A stretch of 64,000 nucleotides of DNA from Bolinopsis microptera (GCF_026151205.1 NC_087073.1:10114411-10178410), one strand, 5' to 3'. Shown: positions 21,338 through 41,020, counted from the first letter of the stretch. Notes: generated from the letters alone by a model not told the origin. Made by a program: numbers and translations.

Positions 21338-21636
21338 TAAATTGTTACCACAGCAACCATTCAATGTTGCCATAGAAACTACACACTCTTAACATAGCAA
21401 CCACACACGGTTACCGTAGCAACTCCAAATCACTATCTAGCTACTAAACACTGCTACCATAGTAACTACATACTGATACTATAGCAACTACACACTGTTA
21501 CCATAGCAACTACACACTGATACCATAGCAACTACACACTGTTACCATGGCTACTACACACTGTTACCATAGCAACTCACCATAGCAACTACACACTGTT
21601 ACCATAGTAACCACACACCGTTACCAGGAACGAGAG
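21338..21636 (+). repeat. 22-bp minisatellite containing X-box-like motif GTTACCATAGCAAC
   Basis: About 12 imperfect units of GTTACCATAGCAACTACACACT. Each core is an imperfect palindrome resembling the RFX-factor X-box (GTTRCC-N2-RGYAAC). Several units keep both half-sites. Confidence 0.85.
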
Positions 21637-21639
21637 CGA

Positions 21640-21975
21640 GGGTCGACAAGGGGCTATTGCGATGCAATCTGGACAAGAGTCCAGGCTGGCTCCCTTAGAT
21701 CCAACCTCTCGGTACTGGAAACGATACATTTTCTAATCCTGATAACCCATCTCCAAGTTACAGTCATACAATAAAAGTACAATCTCATCGAACTCACATC
21801 TCTTGAGTTAAGCGCAAAGCGTCACTATGCATATAGTCTGGACTGGTACCTCAGACGCTAACGTGAAACTTACAGAGTATATAGGATATAACAACTTACT
21901 CTGGCGTAAGGAGTCGATACGGAGCTATTGCGATGCAATCCAGGCAAGTGTCTGGTCTGGCTCCTAAAAACTCCA
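21640..21975 (+). repeat. two copies of a 45-base structured motif, 265 bp apart
   Basis: 21648-21693 and 21915-21959 share GCTATTGCGATGCAATC then a hairpin and GGCTCC. Each can fold with an ATTGC-GAT-GCAAT hairpin, a second hairpin (CTGGAC/GTCCAG in the first, CCAG/CTGG in the second) and an outer stem (GGAGC/GCTCC in the second). Confidence 0.5.
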
Positions 21976-22625
21976 AACGCTCGGGCGAGCGGCATGGCAA
22001 CTCTGATTCTTTATAAATAATTATCTTACCAAACATACAGTACGCAAAACGAACGCAGATTTCAATTCTTATATAGCGAAATAGCCGAAGTGCGCGGAGG
22101 CCGGGGAGAGGGGCTAGCTCCGGCGCGCGCGCCGGGATAGCACCCCAACACGGCAACGCGCAGCAGAGTAGTGGGGTCGGCCACACTACCGAATACACGT
22201 GAAGCCAACCCGGGGTTTATTACCCGCACGGCTATATTATTATGCGCAGTTGAAACCTGGGGGCTCGCCGACCAGGTTCACCGGGTGGAAACTGAAGGCA
22301 TATATGACTCCCATATCTGAAAGCAGGTTGGGGGCACTACGGAAAGCTTAGAAGCTTCCGTCACCTACTAATTACTAACTAACTATGATACTGCGCGGCT
22401 AAGATCGTACACATGTGGTGTCCTGTTTCAACCATGTTATAAAATTTTGTTTTTGTTTGCTGTCGCCTGTAAAGTGTTACACATTACATATAACAAGGCC
22501 CTGTGTGTAATGTAATCGGTAGTTTGGAGGGATCAGCTTGAGCCGGCTCCCAAGCCCCCCTCCCCCCCAGTCCATCGATTGGACCCCCAACAAAACTGCC
22601 AGCCAGCTCCCACGAGCCGCCTCTG

Positions 22626-22851
22626 GACTGAGAGGACGACCCCGCAAAGGCTGGATGGCCTGTGTACTCAAGGATGCGACTGAATTTACAGGTGTCGATA
22701 ACATCAGCAGAGATGCAGTAAAACAGTTGGCTCTTAAGCGAGTGGAATGGAGGAACATGTTACGCCGTAGAAGAGATGTGTGTGATGCAGGCCACTCCAA
22801 CGACTAGGAGGAGACCTCTTCATGTAGCATGTATGTATGTAGCATGTATGT
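22626..22851 (+). pseudogene. LINE-A C-terminal fragment and 3' tail
   Basis: Reads GRPRKGWMACVLKDATEF and ALKRVEWRNMLRRRRD to a stop at 22807, the C-terminal continuation of the 17085-17957 frame. It is followed by a tail of ATGT tetranucleotides (to about 22851), typical of a LINE 3' end. Confidence 0.8.
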
Positions 22852-22854
22852 ACC

Positions 22855-23913
22855 TGGTTTAAGAACTTCTTATCTTGTAGATATCAATGCACTAGGATCA
22901 ATGGCAAACTAAGCTCATTTTTAGAAGTTCTGAGTGGTGTACCACAAGGAAGCATCATTGGGCCTATATTATTTAGTATCTTCATAAATGACATCATTTA
23001 TGCCTGTAACCGATCTAAGCCCTTTCTATTTGCAGATGATGGTGCACTATTCTTTGATCAAACCTGCAGAAGCACATTTATAAACATGAAAATAGAACTT
23101 ATGACAATCTTTAAATGGCTCAGTGTTAATAAATTATCAGTCAATGAAAAGAAGACTGAATTCCTATTGTTTGATTCTGTTGATCAACATGATGAATTAA
23201 CCATTGGATGTAATGAGGTAACTTTCACAATCAAGGAGTGCAAAGAGACAAAATATCTTGGCCTCATTCTAGATAGTAAATTAAACTTCAAAAGCCATGT
23301 AGATTATATTATTAGGAAGGTCATGAAGAGAATTGGTGCCATGTATAGAAGTAAAGCACTGCTACCCATTAAATATAGGAAAATGTTTGCCAATGCACTC
23401 ATGTTGCCACAATTCGATTATTTAGACACGATCTATTGTAGAGCTGGCAAGACAAAACTTGCTGAACTTGAAACTCTGTACAAAAAGGTAGCCAAAATAG
23501 CTCTCAACGTTCCACAAACAGAGAGCAGCCTTAATGTTTTATATAGAGACATGAAATGGTTACCACTCCATCTTAGACGACAACTCCATCTGTCAAATTA
23601 TATGTTTAGAATCATCCATGACAATTGTCCTACAAACTTTATGAACAAATTTAGTTACATATCAGGAGGTAGTAGGAGCGGCAAAAGCTGCAACCTATAT
23701 GTTAATAGATCAACATCACATAAAAACTTTCAATACTTGGGGGCAAAATGTTGGAATAATGTTCCAACAGATCTACGAAATCTGCCCGATGTTAAAAGCT
23801 TTAGTGATTCGTATAAGAAACAGCTACTCTCATCTATAACAACAGACCCTAATTATACCGTTGACAATTCATATGACAAATTTTACACTGCAATCATAGT
23901 CGACGATAACTAA
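22855..23913 (+). pseudogene. LINE-B reverse transcriptase, 5'-truncated
   Basis: One open frame of about 350 codons from 22855 to the stop at 23913, entered without a start codon. It contains SGVPQGSIIGPILFSIFIND, the intact catalytic FADD box (LFADDGALFF), KTEFLLF, KYLGLILDSKLNF and the post-RT region ending near WNNVPTDLRNLP. This is the C-terminal half of a CR1/Jockey-type LINE RT. It starts directly after the LINE-A tail, so it is a 5'-truncated insertion. The undisturbed frame suggests it is young. Confidence 0.85.
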
Positions 23914-23995
23914 GTATCTTCTTTAGAAGATACTTAGTTATCGTCGACTATGATTGCAGTGTAAAATTTGTCATATGAATTGTCGACGGTATAAT
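23852..23995. repeat. 71-bp-arm palindrome at the end of LINE-B
   Basis: 23852-23922 and 23925-23995 are inverted copies with one mismatch and a 2-base loop. The left arm includes the last codons of LINE-B. A second perfect palindrome (TTTAAAAGAATT-AG-AATTCTTTTAAA) follows directly at about 23996-24021. Confidence 0.92.
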
Positions 23996-24021
23996 TTAAA
24001 AGAATTAGAATTCTTTTAAAT

Positions 24022-25300
24022 CTGAGGCATATATAATTGATGTATCGAAAGGATATTCCCTTTTTTACCACCTTACCATTCTGATTGATTTTTCACATGA
24101 CTGACATGTTTTAACTGGAGAAGGGGTTCGCACAGTGGTAGTTTTATAAACCACTTTTAATTTATTGACCTATTATACCTAGTGGTAGTTTTATAGACCA
24201 CTTTTAATTTATTAACTTATTATACTTAGTATTTATTTTTGGTGACTGTATCACCCAGTTTTAACATTTGATAATTGTACAGTTTATTGACGACACATTG
24301 ACTGAATGTTATTTTATATTCTAATCTATATTCTAGATATTTTATTTATTTTTCAACAGAGGACAACTTCCTGTTTTTTTCTTCTATATTAGTTACTCAT
24401 ATATCTTGTACAGACTGTTTTACAAGGACATTGACAGACGATACTCACATTAGGCATTCATTATTGCATCTAAATTATTTCACTTGCATTAGGTTTAGAA
24501 ATTTATTCTCTGGTTAACAGATTTCAAATGTTTAATTAATTTGTAGTATGACAGTAAGGTATATAAGAAGTTATTTAATTGTGCTTGGACTATTATATTG
24601 ACTATTGAGGTTTAATGATGATATGGAATTTGAATTTTATATAAATTTACACTATGTGGTTGGGGCATTTTGCATAGTAAATATGGTTACTACTCCTATA
24701 TATCATATTGTTTGATTGGTATTCGATTTCTGATTATTTCCCTAGGAATATGATTATTATATCTCAATTTGGCTTTAGGTAGGGTGCCCCGCTAAATGAA
24801 CTGGATTCTTCCAGGAAGCATCCCGTGCACAGAGCTTGGTCTACATATATATTAAATTATTAACCATTCATTCTGTATGTGCACGAAAATTTATTTCAAT
24901 CAAAAAGCATTCATATGTTATAACTAATTGCTTGATTTTGCACCAAGTTGACGTGCACCGACCAAAATTTAGCGATGAATCCAGAAAATATAACTTTAAT
25001 AGGTTGTAGGTAAATTGTTCTGTTTAATATGTTTTAGGAATGTACAGTATTTACTATAAAAGTTTGTCGTCGTATAAACTAATTTTGTTATGAATTTTGT
25101 TGTGACTTTTTTGTATCGAATTTTTGGATAAAGTTGATTAATTAAAAATAAATTAATGTACACAAATTTTGCCTTAGATATATGTTTTTTACGTTTTGAA
25201 TTTTTGACACTTGTTTTTAGATCATGAATACGATGTAGTCACATTGAAACGTTGAGTAAACTCCTTTCCCTAATAAGAGCATTTTCACTTGTCGCAACAA
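24022..25300. other. AT-rich non-coding stretch with a 47-bp tandem duplication
   Basis: AGTGGTAGTTTTATAAACCA... occurs twice in tandem at about 24138-24230. No gene seen. Confidence 0.45.
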
Positions 25301-25317
25301 CCGGGATAAAGATAATT

Positions 25318-25979
25318 TTACACAGAATACATATAAAGCTTTAATAAGACCTTATCTAGAGTATTGACTATTGTGTCCAATTGTGGAATCCAGTTGTGGC
25401 TCATGGAAGTTGGGGGATTGTTTTGGAGCTGGAGAGCGTCCAGAGGCGGTTTACCCGTCTTATTGATGAGGTGGGTACTCTTCCTTGCAGCCGTAGACTG
25501 GAAATTCTCAATTTGACAACGCTGGCAGAGCGGCGAATACATGGGGACCTTATTGAAGCTTTTAAGGTTATTAATGGTTTTACCGATTACGGGTCAGATT
25601 TGTTTAAAGTGAGCAGATCTGGTCTTAATCTTGTATCATCCAACAGATGTTGTAAGAGTATGGCAAAGATTAGGAAAGTTCATTTCTTCCAGAGCGAGTT
25701 ATTCCTTACTGGAACAAACTCCCTCCAGATGTTAAGAACTCAGTGACTGTTTTAGGTTTTAAGATTAAATTAGAAGGGTTTAAGAAAGATATGATTTCCA
25801 AGGATATTTCTAATGATTCACATTTTCGGAATGTTTCAAACGAAGTATTAGGGAGAATTGAAGGACCTAGCTATGCATATGTTAGTAATAAAGAGAATCA
25901 TAATGATTATCTTTATTTCCACCCTTTTGTAGCAAAAAAGCGATTTGTAAATCTTCATTCCACTGGGAAGTATGAATAG
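25318..25979 (+). pseudogene. LINE-D C-terminal RT fragment, frameshifted
   Basis: Reads YKALIRPYLEY, shifts frame, VQLWNPVVAHGSWGIV then LESVQRRFTRLIDEV, RRLEILNLTTLAERRIHGDLIEAF. It shifts again near 25705 into VIPYWNKLPPDVKNS and a C-terminal tail to 25979. RPYLEY..LW.P, QRR.T and WN.LP are the post-RT signature of CR1/Jockey-type LINEs. A different family from LINE-A and LINE-B. Confidence 0.8.
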
Positions 25980-26134
25980 GGTTGTCTTTTGGGGATGCTT
26001 TTTGAATTTATTTGAAAAATTTTTAATAAAGTTACATAGTTAATAATTTATTAATTTTGGTGGTAAGATATTTATATTTTTCCATATAGTGATTTGATAC
26101 TTTATAGACATGTGTGATGATGTTATGTCATAAT

Positions 26135-26664
26135 TTTTTCCATTTCACCCTTTTGTAAAAAGGCAATAGAGAAAGGTTACGAATGGTCGTTTTTGCAGAA
26201 AAACGTGGATTTTGGAGATTGAGGTAGGTGGGTCAAATATATGTCGTGTTCCTTCCGTTGTACGTATGTTACCAAGCAACGAAAAATTTGCGCGCGCGCG
26301 AGGATTGCTTGCGGAGATTTGGTGTATAGATAGCCTGTGATCTATGAATGCGCGGCGCGACTGTGTTTTAATGTAGACAATGTAATGTATAATATTAGGT
26401 TATAAGCCCAATTTGTACGTGGCACGCGTAGTGTATTGATGTGTACACAAGTATAGTTTACCTTTGCTTACAATTTCTTGAATTACAGATGCAAGTTAAG
26501 TTCTACAGCAATTGAACTGAATTACCCGTATTTAATGCATAATTTATCAATATTATTATCATGAAGATTGAAGTGAGCTGATTGGAGGTTATACTTAAAT
26601 TTATAGTAAATGTGGAATGGAAATCTAGCGTCCGCCAAAACGAAACAACGGGCGCAATTCTTGT
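26135..26664. repeat. dispersed repeat, copy 2 (unclassified)
   Basis: Close match to 9300-9838, same limits. Followed by an ACTTT microsatellite (26665-26689). A fragment of a related end (ATGGAAATCTAGC...GTGCAATTCTTGTT) recurs at 26785-26836, with its own hairpin CCTGT...ACAGG before the conserved AATTCTTGTT. Confidence 0.75.
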
Positions 26665-27037
26665 TACTTTACTTTACTTTACTTTAGACATTTTTCCAAA
26701 ATTTTGAGGGAAGGGAAGAGGTACTGGGTAGGGTTAATCAGGGTTTCACTGTGTGAAATTATAACTGATCAGAGTATGCAGTGGATGGAAATCTAGCATT
26801 TGCCCCCTGTCGAGAAAACAGGTGCAATTCTTGTTGATAATACAATTCATCGATGATTATGCTTTAACTTTGTAGTATTTAAACAAAGATATTTTGTATA
26901 ATTATTGGATAGCAGCAAATTGTGTAGTGTGTACTGAGTGCTCTGCCAATTGCACCACACGATTTGATTTTGCAGATCAAATTATAAACAGCAGCAATAT
27001 TTATAGTTCATAATAGACTACAGGAACACAGTATGCA

Positions 27038-34784
<7,747 letters not shown>

Positions 34785-35241
34785 TTTTGAGAATTCTCGT
34801 TGTGAAGATAAATATTTTCATAGTAGTGTTTTGTAACCAGTAATAATGTTAAAGTCGAGATTATAAATGAGTTGAGAATGTTTTAAACAATACAGAAATA
34901 ATATTACAAATACAATGCTCTTCTTTTTAAAATATAGCTACATATTATTCGAAATTAAGCTCAATCTTTAAACAAGCTTCCAAAAGATCGCTGCTACTAT
35001 CCTTACAGCGAGATAGATGTTCGTTACAAACGGGAAATAGTCTTAAAGACAAAACTTATGAAACTCCGATTTCTTTACATTGCCGAAACGAATGACGCCA
35101 ATAGTTTCTTTTATCTTTACCCTCAAATAGGAAATGTCGCTTGCTAAAGGATAGTTATAGACTTGAAGGTTATCAAAAAGAAAAGAAGAAAAGAAAGGAG
35201 AGAAAGCAGTAGGCCGGCTCAACAGTGAGTACAGAAAGGAG
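34785..35241 (+). promoter_or_regulatory. short intergenic region between the two Rab genes
   Basis: 457 bases hold the 3' end of the upstream gene and the promoter and leader of the downstream one. No TATA box or clean AATAAA signal stands out. A purine-rich stretch (AAAGAAAAGAAGAAAAG) lies at about 35177. Confidence 0.4.
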
Positions 35242-38200
35242 ATGCCGAACGATTACGATCATTTATTTAAACTGCTGATTATCGGAGACAGTGGTGTAGG
35301 GAAAAGCAGTATTCTCCTCAGATTCTCCGATAATCTCTTCTCGGGTAAGTCTTGTAAACTTCCGCAGGACGGCAGTTATTTCTCAGTTAAATTCGGTGTG
35401 AATACTAAGCTGCTTCTAGAAAAACAGAAAATTGTATGCTTCTTAGTAAAACATTGTAATGTTAAATATTGAAGTAGCAGTTATAGAATCTATTTACAGG
35501 AACATACATCACAACTATTGGAGTAGATTTCAAGATCAGAACAATTGAAGTAGAGGGAGAGAAGGTCAAACTCCAAATATGGGACACAGCAGGACAGGAA
35601 CGGTTCAGGTATGTTGAGTATTGGGTTTACACATTCCTGGGGTATACATTCATAATATTTTAATAGTGTCCCTCGAAATTAACGTTTACATTTGCCCCTA
35701 ATGTTATCACTGACTTATTTAAGTTGTAAAGTACCTCAATTTGAGCAGTCTACTAAATATTGTTAAGCAATGTGCTGGTGTGTCTGTACTCTATGCGGCT
35801 ACATTATTGGTGTATTGGAGTGTAAGCAGTGTTCTGTGCTCGTAGTTAATAGAGCTGTGGCATTTTCTGTCCATTGTATTGATTTTACAAGATCTTTGGT
35901 GCACTGTGCACTGTGCACTGTGCACTGTCATTGTTCTGTGAGAAATGTAACAATAAAATTTCATGAGCTGTGATTTATTTTCAAGACATGCGAATGTTTC
36001 TAAAATATTTTAAATTTTACGGCTCAAAGATAACAATCATGTTAATAATTATATAATGATGATATATAAGTCTTTTGATATTATTGGTTCAATGATGTAC
36101 ATTGTTTATCCACTTACTCGATGTAGATATACGAATGTGTGCTAATAATAACAATTAAGGATAAACAAGGCGATCTTTTTATAATCTAACTTGGTAACAC
36201 AGATTATCATTTATAGCCTAACCGCAGCTGCGTGTTGGCAAGGCAGCATTATAATAACGAGATTCACCGTTTCAACTTGATTATTCTAAAATTGTACTTA
36301 AGGTTTCCTTTCCAGAAACTAAAATCGCCAACCTCATACGCTGTTTTTTAAAACCGTGTAATCTCACCTGTTTGCGTCTATGTAGGTTAAAAGTCAGTAT
36401 GTGATCGACTAATATCATGCAATCCGCTAAAACTATGTTCTGCTAAATAGAAAGCTATTATTTTTAGCCTACACAGTATACACTATAGCTGTGTAAAAAC
36501 ATAACCCCTAATACAAGGTAGCTTTAAGAATGTGATTACTTTTGGAACGATCACATTCTAAAGGCCACCTGGCAACTTTCAATATACTCAACTCTCCTCA
36601 GGACGATCACTGCTACCTACTATCGTGGAACACAAGGAGTGATGGTAGTGTACGACGTTTCTAACCTGGACACGTTCGGTAACGTTCGCCGCTGGCTTCA
36701 GGAAATCGAACAGAACTGTGACGATGTCGTCAGAATACTTGGTAAGTCACCTCCGGACGGCATAGTTATGTGCATATTTAAAACTTGAGAGTTTTGCTCG
36801 CTAATGTAGTGAATGATGCACTGTACTCTAGTAGCAGAGTGATGTGATGATGGAAACTGGTGATCTCATGTCTGCTCAACGTAACTGTCTACGTAATGCT
36901 CTCGTGATACGAAATATGTACATTAGCTCCTAATAGTTGCTTAGTTTCACGGAACTGATCGAACTGGTTGAGTGAAGAAAATATTATCATCCTTGTTGAG
37001 CTGGCTATTACGTCATGTGGAATCTAATATTTAGATTTAGTTTCTGAGATCACCGGAAAATAACGCCCTCTTCCCATAAGTTATTTTTATGTAACAGTAG
37101 TAATCTATGTGTTATTTCTATGTGTAATTTGATTGCGGGTATTAGTACTTTATAATGTACTCAGGGGCCGATTTATTCTATCAAAACCACAGATTACCAC
37201 AGATTACTGCTAAATAGAGTAAGTTTCAATACTGACTTCAGTTTAACCCTCTTCAGTTGGAAACAAGTGTGATTCTCCAGACAAGAAAGTGTCTACTGAC
37301 GAGGGGAAAGCTCTTGCTAGTCAAATGGACATTCCTTTCTTCGAGACCAGTGCCAAGGATAACCTGAACATTGAAACGGTAATTCATCAATTAGGAAATG
37401 TCCATGATCTAATTCGGTGCATTCGCGAACTTTCTCGTAATATCTAAAACGACAAAAAAGAGCCTGTCAAAATGTATACTCTCTAACAGTCTGTAACTAT
37501 GGTGTGAAGACGCATCAAGTTTCAGTATGGTATCTGTGTTCATGCGTGATATCGGGGAGGAACCTGGTACTTACACGACAGCGTGTAACATGACACTCGT
37601 AACTGAGACTCACTAGCGTCAAATGTTTGCTTATAGGAAGTCGTTTTACAGTCGTAATCTCGCATTGTGTGTATCAGGGCTGATACTAAGTGTGATCAGT
37701 GAATTAATAACTTCCGTATTTGTAAGCAGTGGGTATTCCTGCTTAATTGATACGAACAGTGTCGATTATTATACACTGCTGTTCCACTGCCACTACATAG
37801 AGATATGATTATAACTAACTAGTATAGATACATTATATTACACAATACTACCTATAATTTATCAAATTATCACGGCTTACATAATTTTACAAAAACTGAC
37901 CTATTTTAGAACTCTACTATAATAATATAATAATTTAATAGAGGGAATAGAAAATCTCGTTCTGCAGACGATATGTTCATTACATGTCAGATCCTGTTCA
38001 CTCATCATTTCAATGATCACGGCTTACATATTTGGTTCCTGAAGCTCCAGCTGAGAGTCTTGGTAAAACCAAACGGAATATACCAGGACTTTGTTATCTA
38101 ATCGCTTTATATACCTGCATCATGATATCTAGACCGTGGCTTTAGTTTAGAGTCATTTTTTACTTCCATGCTATTAGAAACTAGAATTCTTAATTACCAA

Positions 38201-38836
38201 CTATCTGGCTAGCAGACTCTCTGCCGATGGAACTACTAAATGCGGTCCAGGTCCGCGCGTTACATAGCCTCACAAGTACTAGCAAATTATTGACGTTTTT
38301 CTATAAAAAGTTTTAACAATTTCGCGCGTACACCGCAACACTGGGGATATGATATGATAATATAGCTAGATCGATCGATAGGATCGACAGTTAGTTTTTC
38401 TGTCTGGCCGAATAAAATGCATTTAAGAGCGGCCTGTCGGCAATATTATACATCGTCAGCATTTGAATCGCTCTCAACGAATAAATTCCAGAACACAGTT
38501 CTTTAGTTCCTGTATCTAATGAGTTGTTTTTGTGAATTAATTACAGTTTACTGCATCTTGTAACTAATGGCCTAGTTATCTTATTAATGTGCAAGCCTTT
38601 TATCACCTAGTTATCAGGAAATGACGACAACTATTTAGCGTTTAATAATCGATGACATTAGATAAATAGTTATAATTACACATTTTGCTCAGGTATTCGA
38701 CGAAATAACTAAGCTGGTGCTCGCAATGAAAAAGAACAAACTTGCGCAGGCTAACCCCGCTATAACTTCAACGGGAAACATAACTGTGAAAAAGGGTGAT
38801 AGTGGTAAAAAGAAAGGAAAATGCAGTTGCGGCTAG
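35242..38836 (+). CDS. RAB35: Rab35 small GTPase, five exons
   Basis: Exons 35242-35344, 35500-35608, 36602-36741, 37257-37378 and 38693-38836 join in frame to 205 residues. G motifs are complete: P-loop GDSGVGKS (15-22), switch I TTIGVDF (39-45), WDTAGQERF (62-70), NKCD (120-123), ETSAK (147-151). [15 protein letters not shown] and the [15 protein letters not shown] segment are characteristic of Rab35, a GTPase of endocytic recycling, actin and cytokinesis. The C-terminus is basic and ends CSCG, readable as CXC plus one residue or as a CaaX-type box, whereas many Rab35 proteins end in CC. The start is supported by the usual [13 protein letters not shown]-terminus. The last four introns match those of the upstream paralogue in position and phase; the P-loop intron is absent here. 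Rab1 is the nearest alternative. Confidence 0.88.
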
Positions 38837-39393
38837 TCTTTTAAGTACCTCTTCTGATAGAACTTTAAACATTTTTGTATGGTTTAATATTGATAAAACT
38901 TTATTTTAGTAAAGAGATTAGTTTGTTTTGATGCCCGTTAGCGGCCTGACTGTACAGAAACATTTCTGAATCGACTGTAAAACTAATTCCGTACCTCTCC
39001 TGTGAGTGACACCCAGCACTGCAGACATATTAATATTAGGAACGTTCACAGATTACCTATAAACCGGCAATTGCTTTTTTCACCGGTACATTGTATTGAA
39101 TATTGAGCTGGGATATGGAAAGTCTTAAAAACTTACAGTCAGATTTTTTAAAAGATACGTTTCATGTGATCAATATGGCATTTTTCTGTTTGCCAATTGC
39201 CCGGTTCAAGTTTTATTATTCGACATATGTTATGTATGGTTACAACAATGTTAAACCTGGTTAACAGTATTAAAGATTAAACTGGATGATTCTTTAATCT
39301 TTTACTTCTTAATTAGCTTGAATCTAGCTCTTCATTTTTTGATACAGATGTGTATTCCTCATTCCTGTGCATTCCTCATTCCTGACTAGCGGA
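38837..39393. other. non-coding downstream of RAB35
   Basis: 3' UTR and intergenic DNA. No further gene seen. Confidence 0.4.
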
Positions 39394-39397
39394 TTAA

Positions 39398-40121
39398 GGG
39401 GGCCGGGGGGGTCTTCATCAAAATTCTCTCGAAATTGATTTTATAGTTGTTTCTGATAGAGGGGAGTGATATCTATCAGCTGCTTTTGGTCCCATGGAAA
39501 AATATTGTTCCTAGCCGAAATTATCGCTGGTCAAAGGTCAGCGCTCATGTGTAATTGTATTGCGCGAGCGATTTTCAATCGCGCGTCCTGAAAATCGAGT
39601 CTAAAAATCTATCTTCTCCTACATTTTTTGAGCAATCACCCTGAAACTTTTAGGATATGTTCTAGGGATCATTTAGAAGAGAAGTATCGAGCCGAATTTT
39701 GAGATAGGCCTCAGAAAATTTTTAAATCGATTTTGAAAATCTTGGACCTGGAAAAATCGTCAAAAAATGAGGTCAAAGATTTTCAAAATCGAATTAAAAA
39801 TTTTCTGAGGCCTATCTCAAAAATCGGCTCGATACTTCTCTTCTAAATGATCCCTAGAACATATCCTGAAAGTTTCAGGGTGATTGCTCAAAAAATGTAG
39901 GAGAAGATAGATTTTTAGACTCGATTTTCAGGACGCGCGATTGAAAATCGCTCGCGCAATACAATTACACATGAGCGCTGACCTTTGACCAGCGATAATT
40001 TCGGCTAGGAACAATATTTTTCCATGGGACCAAAAGCAGCTGATAGATATCACTCCCCTCTATCAGAAACAACTATAAAATCAATTTCGAGAGAATTTTG
40101 ATGAAGACCCCCCCGGCCCCC
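39398..40121. mobile_element. 724-bp foldback element flanked by TTAA
   Basis: Ends GGGGGCCGGGGGGGTCTTCA and TGAAGACCCCCCCGGCCCCC are perfect inverted copies, flanked by TTAA at 39394-39397 and 40122-40125. The inverted match runs nearly to the centre (about 39760), so the element is almost one palindrome. TTAA duplication recalls piggyBac or Kolobok elements; no transposase. Confidence 0.9.
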
Positions 40122-40125
40122 TTAA

Positions 40126-40690
40126 ATGATAGTTACTCTACTGGTCCTGTCGGAATGCGGTCGAAATCAATATATTGCTCATTTTTCTACACCACTTTGA
40201 ACTGATAAACCCTATACACGAATCCGAGTTACGACATCTTGTAAGATGAACCTGTTTCATGGGTGCGCGGCGTTCTCATAATTTATCAGAAAAAAGTACG
40301 AATGGAAATTAAATTGATTTCGACCATATATCGACGGGATGAGAAGCATACTTGTTGCTCCGAATCCTAATATCACATTCCACTTATTGACTGATTCTTT
40401 AGGAAGGGTTTTGTCTTGATCATTGATTAGTAGGTCTCTTTTGACGTTCGAAGATACCTCTTTATGTAGCTGTGTAACGTTTTTATTGATTTTATACAAA
40501 CAACAGTGCACACAATATTCGTTTATTTCGAAAATGAAGTGTATTGATAGATTTACGATTTTGTCATTATTTTATTTCTTAATTGGATCATCCGTCCTCA
40601 GATTTCATTTGAATTATTTGTTATTCTGATGCCGGCCCTCAAAAGGTTGTGCAATGACTTGCATTACAATGATAATGACATAAAAAACAT
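40126..40690. other. non-coding spacer before the satellite array
   Basis: No gene recognised; short open frames on both strands overlap one another and lack any family match. Confidence 0.4.
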
Positions 40691-41020
40691 GACATACAAT
40701 AATAAGAAACTGCTCAAGAGGAAGTCCACAGCAGAAAGCTTAACAAAACGAAAATTTGTGTGTCAAATATGAAGTTTTTTTAAAACACAAATTTGACAGA
40801 TTGGATGAAATTTTTGCCCAGAAACCAATTAGTCAGTTAATCGATGATGGTATGAAACCAAATTGAAGTACCGGCAGTCAAAATCCCGAATAAAATTGCA
40901 AAATCATATTGTTCTAATCTCTGTCCCATTTTCAGTTTTTGAAGATGAAATTTCCAGGACCCCAATTTTACAGTTGTGACTGATTTTTTCATCCGCAACC
41001 AATTAGTAAGTCAACTATAG

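Larger units (their letters stand above)
17958..22625. mobile_element. 4.67-kb hAT-type TIR element without transposase, 8-bp duplication
   Basis: Termini CAGAGGCGGCT and AGCCGCCTCTG are perfect 11-bp inverted repeats. The flanks are the identical 8-mer GACTGAGA at 17950-17957 and 22626-22633. The host LINE reading frame is restored exactly when the element and one 8-mer are removed (GKRLR then GRPRKGW). The interior has no ORF resembling a hAT transposase. It holds a tRNA-like sequence, a diverged 260-bp repeat pair, a 22-bp X-box-like minisatellite and two copies of a structured 45-base motif. Confidence 0.88.

Noticed and set aside
22477-22800. 107-codon minus-strand ORF
   Set aside because: Antisense to the LINE-A C-terminal fragment, which has clear family residues on the plus strand.
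40257-40511. 84-codon minus-strand ORF beside the satellite
   Set aside because: Overlaps another ORF on the opposite strand; no recognisable domain or splice partner.
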